DNA of 64,000 nt from Yamagishiella unicocca (lineage: Eukaryota; Chlorophyta; Chlorophyceae; Chlamydomonadales; Volvocaceae), in assembly GCA_003116995.1 (NCBI GenBank), contig BDSL01000051.1, forward strand, positions 496,001 through 560,000, read 5' to 3'. How positions within the stretch are numbered: the stretch's first letter is position 1; the number at the start of each line of letters is the position of its first letter. The notes under the pieces were generated by a model, which was given only the letters and a program-made list of their open reading frames with translations, made no database searches and was not told where the DNA came from. Shown here in pieces: positions 46,489 to 58,500 of the stretch. A program made the translations under genes and the position numbers.

Positions 46489-49400
46489 ATGGCCAATGTT
46501 TCCAAGAAGCTAGTTACCTTATTTCTCATCATCTACCTTGCAACCAGGCTAGCCCATAGCGCCGAAACACGTCAGCGCGCATGCCAACGAGGCGGCAGTG
46601 CGTTTTGTTCTATTGGGAGAAGGCGCAGGGGGTTCGTCGGTTTACTTGACACCGGGCAGCAACTCCGTGAAGCGCTTAACGCCACAGCCTTTCATAACGA
46701 GATCATAATTTTCTCTGAAACACGTGTCGGTGAGGCGTCGCAGGCGCTGGCACGACTGAACGGACTGGGTGGCTATGCTCACGTCCTGCCAGTGCTGGAC
46801 TCGGTTGATGACTGCCAGCACCTCGCTCGTATACTTGCGCCATGGCACGAGGAGCGAGGCCCGCTCAGCTGTGGCGCTTATTCTTCGCGAGACGTAAGGT
46901 GCGCTTGTACTACAGCTTCGACAACGGCATTTGCCCATCATCCTCGTGCAGCAAACACATTTCAGTTATGATCATTGATTCCACCGCTATGGCTGAACTA
47001 TCAAGGGTGGGCTGTGCACCGGAGGCGGCATTTCAAGGTTCTTGTCGGTCCGCCAACCGCCAGATTCCTGGATGCCTCTGGACGCTACCCTTGCAATTAG
47101 CGGCGTACGTAGAGAACGTGTTGAGGAAGACTAGGGGATGGCTTCCGTCTCATATGCTGTTCGAACCTTACGCGCTGACGTGTTGAGAGGCCCACGTGCA
47201 CATCCCTCCTTGCCACATGCGCCATTAGCAGCGGAAGCGAGTACCCCTTTAAGATCGAGTACTTCGCTAGGACGGTGGCCGGTTCACCCGCTTGGTGGCG
47301 GAAATGGCTTACCGTAGGTAAGTGTCTAAGCCTCTGGAGAAGCCTAGGAGATTTGCCTGCAATGGATTGCTGCGGTGACCCCCGGGAACCTCCCTCCTAG
47401 TTTGAGCGCAAATGCACGAAGGGAACGGCGGGCCACAGTTTGGGTCGCCTGGTAGTAGTAACTGTTACTGCCCCATACCATAAGGTAGCGGGCGCATCGC
47501 CTGACACTGAAGGAGACGCAGGAAGAACCTGCCAACCATAGGTCTCCACTGCCAACCGCCCCGCGCACCCATGTACGTCCTTGGATGCCCTATGTTCTGT
47601 TCCTGAATTGGCAGCCGTTATCTCCACCTCCAGCAAATTAACTAACCGATGCCTTGTTGCCTTCACACGGCGCGATTGGCTGCAGCGCGAGCTGTTGCTC
47701 TCGGCTACAACGTGCTCGCAGTCGACTCTGACGTGGTGGTGCTCGACGACTGGTACTGGCGCGCTAAGCAGCCTCCACTATCCAGCTACAACATGCTGAG
47801 CCAAGCCGAAAGCCCCAAGGCGATCAATGGCGGATTCACGTACATTCAGGTAGGCTGGCAGCTACCGGTATTCGTCTCGCTTACTCGCTTCAGCGCGGCC
47901 CTCACATGCCATAGCGTGCCCGCAACGTTGGTTGCGAGGTAATGTTTCCTGCACGGTGAGGCTGGCCAACACCTTTGCTGTTCGCTTCTGCTCTCCACCT
48001 GCTGTGCGCTTGCGTGCTCTCGTGCAGAACGCGGCATCGAACGGCCCCGTCGCCTGGCTGCTGTACGAAGCAATGTTCCGGATCGGTACGACCGCATCAG
48101 GCTGCAGCGTACATTATTGCGCTGCTCTGCAATCTTCTACTTTGGGTGGCGCTGAAAGTCGCTTCTGCTTAGGGTTCGTTTAACGTAATAGTTGGGGCGC
48201 GTCCTGCAGGATCGCCTTCAAAGTGATAGGGTGGGCATAGGAAAAGTGGGCTTCGGTTATCGCGTGAGAGCGAGAGGGGCCAACAATGGGCAATTTTCGT
48301 TACCCCAAACCCTTGCGAAAACCTGCATGCGGGAACAGTGGCTGTCTGTGTGTCGCAGCCTGTCGCTTACCAGAGCAACCGCTAGGGTGTACGTGTTGTC
48401 GTGCGGCTGATCAGTCACTGTACGACGGTATGCGACTAAATCTGCGCTGCATACGATCATGATTCCGTGTGTGTGGTTTCGCGTAGTGAGGTGGGCGGAA
48501 GATCCAAGCGTGATCGCCAATGCCTCTTCACATATAGGTAAGGGTTCGTTTCGCAACCGACGAGCCATCCACGGCCTTTCAGGGCCTTTCCAACAGCTTT
48601 CTGCTGCGTGCCTGATGTGAGGTATCAAAAACAGTTGACCTTCGGTCAGTTCCTGCTGCCTAACGAGCCCTACATGAAAACATTCTTTACAGCTTCTGAG
48701 CAAGAGGCATCCAGTACCTCCCTTTGGCCCGGTTGCTTTGATGTTTAAGATCGGGGCGACCCTTTGTATTTTTACCATCAACAAACCCTAACAGCATATC
48801 GTTATATGTTCGCATGGGTCTGGCTGGACTGGGCGCACGGACCCAACTGTGACCTGCAGCAACTCGTGGGTCCATCCAGGTCGACGATCAGGTGTGGCAC
48901 CCACCGACCCAGCAGCTGCGCACTCCGCCGTCCTAAGAGGCGCGTCCTTGCATGAACTGTGCGCGTTCGCAATCCGTTCTGCATCGCGACTACGTTCTGC
49001 ATCGCAACTGCAAGCAACTAAGACATATGACCGTATCCTACCTTGCAGACCATGCTGACGGACGCCATGCTGAGCTGCGTGGCGGCCCGGCCCGTGTTTT
49101 GGAGCCTCGGCATCCTGTACCGTCAGCCTGGCGAAGAAGAGGCTTTCAAGAGCCTGGGTTTGGGGAGCCACCGGGTGAGTGCAAATTTGACAGTTAATTG
49201 GTTGGTCAGTTGGTTGCTTGGTTGCCCGCGAATGGACCTTCTTTGTGATCCGAGGCAGAAGTAGCTACTAACAGTGCGCCAGATCAAAGGTGGTTGTCCT
49301 GGCATTTCCGTCCGTGTTTCGTCACCCAGTTTCTCGGAAGCCAGAGCGAGGTGGACGGGCAGCCAGAGCGAGGTGGACGGGCAGCCTCATCATAGCTGTC

Positions 49401-52400
49401 TGACCGCACTCCCTGCGCCTGACGTTCTCCGCCGCAGGAGCTGCACAGGAACATCGAAGGTGTGGCAAACAAGTGGGAGCACAAGGTGTGCACAACGACG
49501 GCAGCGACGGCACCCAACCCAACGTACCCAGCGCTCAGTCACCGTACACACGACCCGCTTCCCCTTGCGTCTCTTTCAGTGTCCGGCGATGTGCTGATGG
49601 CTATACACCTTCCGATCTGGAACCCACTGTACCAGTTGCCAATACTACGACGTCGCGCTTGCCCCTTGTCTCCCCTAGGAAGCTCGCTCCGTACCCGTCA
49701 ACATGCCTGCCTAAGCGGCTCAGCAAAACTGCAAATTCGACCAACTTGCAGACCTACAACGTGACTGGACCCCTTGCGGTGCACGTTTGTGAGGAGCGGC
49801 AGAGGAGGCCGTGCCGGAGTGGGCCCACCGGATCATCAACGACGACGATCCCCACCGGTATCCTCAGCATGCCGCACAGCGGTAAGCTGAGCAAGGGTTG
49901 CATCCGTAGCACTCCGAGCCCCATGCGACCCAAGCGCCTGCTTTGGATTCGCCGCGCTGATGCACCACCACGCCCCGCAGGCGGCGAGTGGCCCAACACG
50001 CTGGGCGGCTACCCCTTCGGCAAGCAGCTGGGCCGCTTGGCGCTGGCGTACCAACAGGCATTCAGGGACCTCGGTGGGTAGGGTGGGTACGCAACCCTAC
50101 ATCTCGCCACGCTTCGCGCGCGAGGAAGCTGGCCATGAGGCCGGCAGCTGGGCTGGACAGTGAGGCGTCCGCCTGCGTTCCACACTGCCGTGAAACCGCG
50201 TGGACAGTCGTGGTAACTAACGGCACGTACGTCCACCCCATCGGTCCTGCGTACGCACGAAACATTCCTCAGGCGTTCCACTCCCTCCGGATCCCGAGGA
50301 CCCGCAAACACAGGAGGCGGCCAGAGCCACACCGCCCGAGCTGTTCGGGCTGCTGAACCTTGGTACGCACGCGCTGCTTATCAGTTGCCTTAGCCTTACG
50401 AATGGCGGTTTGGTAGCATAGGGGCGGCTGTTGCACGGGATTTTCCCACCGAACTAACCCAGCGACATTGGCGGCTAGCTGCCTCGGTCTAACTGCACCC
50501 TTCGGCCCTTACTTGCTTCGCGGTCCTCAGAGCATGAGGGCAAGTTCCTGGGCAGCTGGGCGGAGTCCACTTGGTGGTCTTCCGGCCGCCTAGGGTACTG
50601 GCACGTGCACCTGTGGCCGCCGCCGCCGGCTCCACAACAGGCACAGGTGCGAGCGTACGGCAGCGTCACCGTAGGCTCAGTGCCAAACCCTGAAATTCCC
50701 AAAGCCCTAAAAGCCGCCACACGGCTCACGTGCGCAGGCGATGGGCCACGTGTTCGCCGGCTTGTACCCGGGCGACTTCCAGAAGACAGCCATCCTTCAG
50801 CTCACTGGGCACTACGACTGGCACGTGGCTGCAAGGTACGGCACTTCAGGGGCTATGCTGCCGTACAGCAACTAAAACACGTCACACGCCATAACCTCGT
50901 TGTTGACGCGCGGGATTCCCAGCGCCGGGGGCGGGGCCCGGATTCGAAGGATTGGCGCGACGGCGACGTCGCCGTAGTCGATCCATGTGCTAGCAGGCAG
51001 CCGTGGGGCAGTGTCGTCCTTGACCCGCAACGTCGCCCATCTCATTTGTGATGATGCTGCAGGGTTGCCGGGGGTCCGTTTCGAGTATTCCACACGTACC
51101 AGCAGGCACTGGAGGACCACCCTAACCACCACGTGCCTGATCTTCGCGTGGTGGTTGCCTACAGCCCCGGTGTCGTACCTCAAGATTTAGGTGGGACAGA
51201 CGTGGCGTGAAACCGGCGGATGGTTTTGGCTTGTTTCTTCCTACCTTTTGTGTCCCCACTACCCCTCTGACCCCCTGCCCCCGCCGTCATACACTTGTGC
51301 GTGCATGTACGCGCAGGAAAAAGGCGGTTCGTGCGAGCAGCGCAGGGTCTGGCACAGGTAGCGGCCACCCTGGGTGCAGCGGCGGCGTGGCCGGCAGCAC
51401 CGTGTGGAGCACCTTGGGTAGGCAGCATGTGCGTACCGTAATGTGACGGATCTGCCGCATGGTAAATAGGAATGGAGGGTACGCACACGGCTGACCTCTG
51501 GTTCCTTCTGTACGACAAAACACGGTTGACCACTGGTTTCTTTTGTACGGCATGTAGCTTAGGGCCCGGAATACCACTCCTCTGCCATTGAAGTGAAGGC
51601 GTGGTTGATTTGGAGCCCCACGACGGCTCCCGCGTCTCTTCGCCCAGATTGGAACCTTCCGTCACTCATTCCTCGTGCAGGCACAGGCCCAGGATGTGGG
51701 GGGCAGGGCGCTCGCCGGCCAGACCGCCGACCCGATGACCGTGCCCTGGATCCATCTGGACACCGCCTTCACGGTGCAGCCCTTCGGCGACTCATTCCAG
51801 GACCTGCAGTGCGAGTGGGTCGGCTTCAGCGAGCAAGGTCGGCATCCCACACGCGAATGAAGAGGGTCTTGATGCGCGCCGTTGTTATATTACTTGTCTC
51901 CTTCAGTGTCAGGCGATGTGCCCGATGGTTCTGTCTTTTGGTCGGGAACCCATTGTAACTTGTACTACTACTTCGCACCCGACGTGCTGGGACGTGTGGT
52001 TGCTTGTGCTTATCGGCTGGTCCGCCTCCGTATTGTGGTTTGGGCGCTCCAGATCATGGGGTTAAGGATATATTCGCGAATCCACGGCCGACAAACCGAT
52101 AACATCTTTCGGGCATCGGAAGGCCTGCGGTATCTTGATGTCCGTGGCGACACGGCAGCACGGCAGTACCGCACTCCCCGGCACGCAAGAGCTCATCTCT
52201 CCTGCACCCCATCCACCCCTTGGCTTACCGTACCGCATCGGCAATTCACTGTGCTTGCAACGTCGTGACACCTCCACTACGTCGATTACGACGGCGACTG
52301 CCTGCACACCGCAGGCTGCCTGGTGGCCAACGACCACTCGGCAGGAGGCTCGGACGACGGCGGTGGTGGTGGGCGCGGCCTCCTGGCGGTCGAGTTTCAC

Positions 52401-53143
52401 CACCTGCGCCAAGTGCTCGGATCCAAAGGTGCTAATAACACGGAGGCAGCTGCGGGCGGCGCCGGCGGCGAGACAGCGGCACCACAGGGCCCCAAGCCCA
52501 GGGCGAAGCGCCGGCGGCGGTTGCAGCCAACGGCAGCAACCACGCTTCGGTTGCAAAAGGTAGGTACCGCAATCAATGTCGATTGTTTGATTGCGTTGTC
52601 GTACTGTCAACCGGGTTGCTGCTGCGTCAGCGTTGTGGCACGTACGGCTTGTGGACGATGAGAGGAAACCCGTGGGTCGGCAATGAATAGGAGAACTGAT
52701 GAGGACACGTTTGGTGCAAACGAGATGCATGTTGCTTCTGGCGGACCGCTCTCGTGTTCTCAAGGCTTGGCTTGGAAACGAGCAGCCCTTAACAGTGGCA
52801 GGGCCATTAGCAATTGATACCGTATCCCTCATCACCTGGCAAGGAGGAATGTAAGCATGTACCGTTTTGACCCTACCCTCGCGCTGCTATGATCTAAAAG
52901 CAGGGCGATAAGGCACCGATGCCAGAACCGGACGACGGCGGACATATCACCGTACAGTACGATGATGTCGTACATCTGAACGCCGAGCTCATACTCAGCT
53001 CGCTACGTCGTGAGACGATCTCCGTGCTCTGGTTGGACCGACTGGTGGAGGTTGTGGAAGGGATACGAGGGGAGGCGGCGGCATTGTACGATAAGTGGTC
53101 GTCCAGGTATGGACGAGCACAAAATATACAATGTACGGTATAA
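46489..53143 (+). CDS. GT77-like glycosyltransferase, possibly disrupted
   Basis: Proposed exons: 46489-46898, 47232-47317, 47686-47849, 48028-48085, 48860-48891, 49049-49174, 49438-49485, 49752-49881, 49981-50073, 50273-50362, 50531-50646, 50738-50835, 51063-51190, 51317-51417, 51681-51837, 52315-52559, 52904-53143. MANVSKKLVTLFLIIYLATR is a signal or type II membrane anchor. WWRKWLTVARAVALGYNVLA leads to VDSDVVVLDDWYW, the DxD donor-sugar motif of the nucleotide-diphospho-sugar transferase (GT77) fold, then NGGFTYIQN, TMLTDAMLSC, GGYPFGKQLGRLAL, and GKFLGSWAE. Inferred role: Golgi/ER transfer of sugars onto cell-wall or extracellular-matrix glycoproteins. The 32-nt exon and start choice (46489 rather than 46393) are inferences. 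In exon 8 a protein-like frame (EEAVPEWAHRIIND) lies out of phase, and before exon 16 HYVDYDGDCLHTAGCL is preceded by an in-frame TGA, so the locus may be a decaying gene or contain sequence errors. Confidence 0.75.
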
Positions 53144-53191
53144 ACTTCCTTAGGAGCTGGCGCGACCAGCGCCCAATGGATGTTGCCATTT

Positions 53192-53196
53192 TGTAA
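53192..53196 (+). terminator. TGTAA poly(A) signal of GT77-like gene
   Basis: TGTAA lies about 50 bases after the stop codon at 53141-53143, which supports this as the true 3' end. Confidence 0.6.
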
Positions 53197-53879
53197 TGAA
53201 TGTCCTTCACCGACGGCCCACCATGCCTGCGGACACCGTCAGTTAGCATGTCGCGCAGCCAGACACTATTGATTGCAGCAGCCGAGGAGCTAGGTGCAGG
53301 TGCGAGTACGACCCACCGCCATGCATTCGCCGTGCAGCAGGCTGAGGGTTCACAGCATTGGTGCCGAATCGACTGATTCCCCCATCCCACCGGGCCAACC
53401 TCTGCAGGTGCAGAGCTCTGCGGTACTACGACATACCGGAAAACGAACGCGAATGCTGGTGACGGCGAGTGCTGCCATGAATGTGGAGTGAAGTGGTGGG
53501 AACATCCCACTGCTGACGAGCCGCTCACCCAGCTCATCGGCGAGGCGCAAAGCCGCGCTGTAAAAGGGATTACAGGCATGCGCACACAGGATACGATAGG
53601 TAGGAAGGAGCAAAGACCGCAGATAACTAGCACAGTGGGTTTCAAAAGCGGCGCTGCTCTTGTGTACTGGTAGTATCGGTATTGTTAACGCCAGTAACGC
53701 CTCAGTCCGGTCGTGTGAAGTATAGCGTTTGCGGAGTCCAACCCGGACTGGTGTATTCGCTCATCTATGCCAATTATTGCTGTCCAGACTTCGAAGGTTG
53801 ACCTTCGGAACGGTCGATGGATGCCAGGGTTGGAAGGAGGACCACGGCTAGATTACGTGTCCGGGTGTTGTCGTGGATG

Positions 53880-53925
53880 GATGGCACGGTTTCCTGATGG
53901 ATGGATGGATGGATGGATGGCACGC
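53880..53925. repeat. GGAT tetranucleotide tract
   Basis: GATG/GGAT units repeat within a stretch that also contains two imperfect copies of GGATGGCACG. Confidence 0.85.
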
Positions 53926-53950
53926 CTTCCATGCCTTCGATCAGGCAGGT

Positions 53951-54000
53951 CGTAACCAAACACGTAACCAAGTAACGTAACCAAAGTAACGTAACCAAGT
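53951..54000. repeat. GTAACCAA tandem repeat
   Basis: About five imperfect copies of CGTAACCAA(A)GTAA lie in intergenic DNA. Confidence 0.85.
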
Positions 54001-55297
54001 ATGGGACGGTATGGAGTTGTTATCTCCTATCGATCATATCTATGAGCGCTAACTCGCACGCGGGCGCATGCGGTCGATGCATGTCTGCGCCTTGCCTGCC
54101 TGTTTACGTTTCCAGTGTATAGTAACAAACTCGGGTGTGTTCGGCATGCAAAACTGGCTTTGCATCATGCTGTTCAGAGTATAATGATCAAGAATGTCGC
54201 CTTGATGAAGGTGGAGGACACTGGTGCCGCCGTGCACGCGCCCTGGGATCGCTTGGCGGAACCGTGTCGGCCGGCCATGCCGTTTCTCAGGGCTGGAACT
54301 GATCCGCGGGGGGCTGCTGTATGGCGCATCCGCTCTGCACTTCCGCCACCGCTGGCTGAGTCATGCCCATCAGAAGTCCTGCGCACGCCGCCGCGTCCCA
54401 ACTGCCCTGATACTGCCGTGAGAACACAACCCGCCCGCGCGGCCTGGGGCCGCCTGGCCAGCCACCTCGCATGCATCAACAGCCGGACAGTGGCGTACGC
54501 TCCCAGTTGGTGTCTAGGGGTGTCGGTAGTGCCCAGTGGTGTCTTAAGCCGATGGATTATGGTGCTTGGGGAGCGGTGGTGCGGTAGTTAAACAAATGAG
54601 TATCTCCGGAAATACGAATCTCTTGACTTAGTGGCGATAAACTGCACATCGGGTCGAAATTGTAGGAATTGTAGAAATTGTGGAGCTGTGGGCCGCAAGT
54701 GGAATCCGCGCTCTTCGAGCTTCGTAATAGCCTGCCTAATGGCTGGTGATCGGCGAAGCTACCTGTAGTTGACCAACGAACATTGGCATGGTTGGGAACT
54801 AATATCCGACGGCTTTGAAGGCAGCCCACCAAAACAAAAAAGCGACACCGAACCGGACCTCTAGGAAGGCCCTGTTGGCCCCCCTCCCAACACATTGCCG
54901 GAGCGACCATTGCTCCTTCATAAAGCATTTCAGACTGCGCCTAAAGTAAGCACATCAATGTATGTACGGCAGCGTGTGCGAGGGGCTCTTAAACACATGG
55001 CTCAGCACCGCCCACGCATGGTGCCCTACAGTTTCCGCCTCTCTGTGCATACGCATCTTGCTGGGATCCCTGCTAGTTCGCAGCCGCGCGTCGTCAGTCA
55101 GCGAGGAGCGGCAAGAGGCCGTTGGCGCTGCACTCATCCGCGACCTTGCGACGATGCATGTCCCCCTGTACACATGACTCACTCCTGCGCCTCACCCAGT
55201 GGTAGGCTCACGCTGCGGCAAATCAGGTGCCTTACCGAGTTATCGTACGTCAAGTGCCGTACGGTAGCATCACCCTCAGCAACAAACGGCCATTACC

Positions 55298-55302
55298 TTA
55301 CA
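55298..55302 (-). terminator. TGTAA poly(A) signal of SBP gene
   Basis: TTACA on the plus strand, that is TGTAA on the minus strand, lies about 240 bases beyond the stop at 55541. Confidence 0.5.
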
Positions 55303-55540
55303 ATTCACGGGGAACGCACACTCGCGGGTTTTGGCCCTCACGGCCCGCAGAGGGATCCTGACCCCTTTAGCGTTCACCTCCAAACACAGGTACAGCGTTC
55401 AAACCCCACATCCCCTTGCTGCAGCACCGCCGCTTCCTCCCCAAACCCCATCGAGCCTGTTCAAATAGCTGCCCTTCCGGCGGCCCTTCGCGGACAGACG
55501 CGAGCGCCGTTGACCCGCCTCTGCCTGCACACCCGCTCCC

Positions 55541-58500
55541 TCACAGCCTCTGGCTTGACAGCTGCTCGCACAGCGCGGACAGCAGCGCGCCGCTGAGCCG
55601 CCCCCACGCCTCCACCACATCCACAACCGACTTCACCACGACATCGCCCGCCTCCGCCTCGGCCGGCGGTGGCGGCGGCGGCGGCGCCTCCACCTGCGTG
55701 TACGACTCGTGCCCTCCCTCGACTTCCACAGCGATCAGGTCATCATCCTCCAACACGAGCCTCGACACGGCGCATTCGAGCGGCTCCGTCTGGCCCAGCA
55801 GTAGTGACAGCGACCCAGGGGTCAGCTGTGTGGGTCCCGGCAGGGGAGGCTCCTCCCATTCACCCTCGCCCGAATTCTCCCCCTCTCCGAGGCTGTCGAC
55901 GCGTGCAGTGGCAGCTGGCGGCTCCGCCAGCTGTCGCTGCTCGCCCTGCATGGGATGCGCCCAGCCGACGCACACCCACGCCCAGGCGGCCCACGGCTGT
56001 GTTGCGATGAGGTGCTTGGCCATCACGCCGCCGTCGTCCAGCACTGCGGCCAGGTGCATCAGCGTCATGCCAGCGGGCCCTGCAGGGATGAGATGAGGCG
56101 TGGGGGCGGGCATGGGGACTTTGTCGGGCAACGCTTGGGCGGCCATGGGGCTGCTGAGGAAAGAAGACGTGCGGTGGCGGCGGAAAAACCCACGCCGCCG
56201 CTACCCCGCCCACGCACAACAGCACGAGTTGCCGTTCTACGACGCAATCCTCCCTTCATCCTGACGTATGCCCCCAAGCTTATGCCCCCCAAGTTTATGC
56301 CCCAAAGTTTATGCCCCAAAGCAAGCGCTGCCTGGCGGCAAACAGGCAACACAACCCGAGCCCCTAGGCTTCCCCCTCCTCCACAAGGCCCCCCATTACC
56401 CTGCGGCAGGTCCAGTCTCAGCGGCTCGCCCACCACCCGGGCGGCGAAGGCGGCCAGCCGGTCTACCGCCCCCGTGCAACCCGACAGCACCGCCAGGGGA
56501 AGAAGACCCTGAGGGTCCACGCCGGCGGCAGCAAGCCGCTGACCGGCCGCGGCACCAGCCGCCAACGCCGCGGCGGCGGCGTCGCCAGCGTCTGCTTCAT
56601 CGGCCGCGTTGGCTCCGGCGGCGGCGGTGTCTGCGGCTACTGCTGCGACGGCGAGTTCCTCGGCGGCGTCCAGCAGTAGCTCGGTCAGGTGCGGGCAGCT
56701 CCTGCGGGCGGCCGGGGTGGTTACCGGGGCCGTGACGGTGGCACGGGGACCGGTAGCGGGTGTGTGTGTGCTGACGTAGGCAGGCCGCGGATCGCCGTAC
56801 ACACGTTCGCGATGGCCTTCACGCACGCCGTGGACCCGTACATGTTGCCAAGGCTGCCTCCATAAGGCCCATCAAACACCGGGCTCCAACCCGCGCGCGC
56901 GCAACCACCATCCCAGCTCACCTCATCACTGCGAACAGCACCAGTCGTGAGGTCTTGGCGAGCGCCCGCCGTAGCACCGCCGCCGACGGCGCGGCGGTGG
57001 CGGCGGCGGCCGCGGCGGAGCCCTCGCGGCCGCTCCGGGCCCTATGCGTCCGTCCCGTGGGGCTGCCGGTCGCGGCTGTGCGGCCGGGCGGCTCGTGCGC
57101 AGCTGTGGCCGCACGCATGGGCGGGCCGCCCTCAGCCATCGCACCTGGAGCATGGGAGCATGAAGGCGCGAGCAGCAGCGCAAGGGGCAAGGAGTCATAG
57201 GAGTCATAGGGAGGCATTATGCCTCCTATGCCTCAGGCAAAGGGTGCACAGGTTGCATGGAAGGCTCTGTGGGCTTTGGGTTGCCATCGCTGCCTCATCG
57301 GCCGGCCCACCCACCAGGCAGGCGCCCTAACCCTCTTGCCAGCTGCCACAGCCCCCGCCATCCCCCACCGCTCACCATCAACCACTTACCACCGGGTCGC
57401 AAACCCAACCTGCCCACCTGCATCCACCCACCGACCCACCAGCCGGGGATACACTGGGTTCCCTCGCAACCCACCAACCCACCCACCCACCAACCCACCC
57501 ACCCACCAACCCACCCACCCACCAAACCACCCACCCACCAAACCACCCCACCCACCCAACCGCCCACCCACCCAACCGCCCACCCACCCACCTGGTCGGT
57601 GCGCGTGGCTCGATACTCTTGACGACATGCGCGAGGAGCTCAGACCAGATGACGCCAGCGACTCGGCCGTGTAGCCCCACGTGCCCATCTGGCTGGTGGA
57701 CGTGGTGCTTCCGCCGCCGCCGCCATTGGACGAGGGCGACTCGGGGGAGTAGCTGCCAGCGCGACCGCCCCCGGACACGCCGGGGCATTCCGGCCCGTTG
57801 GTGGGGGAGGATAAACCAGCGTCGACGAAGGCGGCGGCGCTTGAGGCCGCCGCCGCCGCCGCCGCCGCGGCGGCGGCGGCGGCGGCGGCGGCGGCCGCAG
57901 CTGCAGCGATGGCGGCGGCGGCGAATGCGTCCAGTACGTATCCTAGGTCGTTGACGAAGCTGGGGAGGGGGAGGCAAGAGGGGTTACAAGTTAAAAACCA
58001 GTAACTCGACTGGGGTAACTCGACTGAGGCAAGAGGGGGGGGCGGGCAGAGGCAGCAAGGAGGAGCAGGGCGAGGCGGGGGGAGCGGGGCGGGGGCTGGG
58101 GCGGCGGGTTGGGGCTGGGAGGAACAGCGAAGTACGACTCTGCGGTCTGCCATGCCGGTTACGATGCACCCCCACACCACTTGGCCGCCCCACTTGGAGA
58201 GCGCAGCTCCCCCAAACCATGTCGTGCAACCGCGTCTTCCCGCCATCTCCCCTCAAACCCACCCACCCACCCACCTCTCGCCCCTGCTTACACGCTCCCA
58301 CCCACCCACCCACCCACCCACCCACCCACCCACCCACCCACCCGCCCATCCACCCACCCACCCACCTCCTGTCAACGCCCCGCACCCCCTGCGCGCCATC
58401 CGCCGCCTCGGGCCCCGCCACCAGGCTCTGTAGCTCCGCCGCCGCCGCCTCGCAGCCCCGAGGCAGCACCAGCACAGGCCACCAGCCGCCCAGCAGGTGC

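Larger units (their letters stand above)
53197..55540. other. Convergent intergenic region with a possible gene fragment
   Basis: Open plus-strand stretches at about 53265-53370 (LLIAAAEELGAGAS) and 53400-53670 (GECCHECGVKWWEHP, then LTQLIGEAQSRAVKG) read like protein but are broken by stops and lack clear splice links; possibly a decayed gene or element. A GGAT tract (53880-53925) and a GTAACCAA repeat (53951-54000) follow. Confidence 0.3.

Noticed and set aside
52995..53645. 216-codon minus-strand ORF
   Set aside because: It overlaps the last GT77-like exon, which has a matching poly(A) signal on the other strand.
57386..58246. 286-codon minus-strand ORF taken as one exon
   Set aside because: Only 57592-57959 fits splice phases; the ends are CCCA array and intron.
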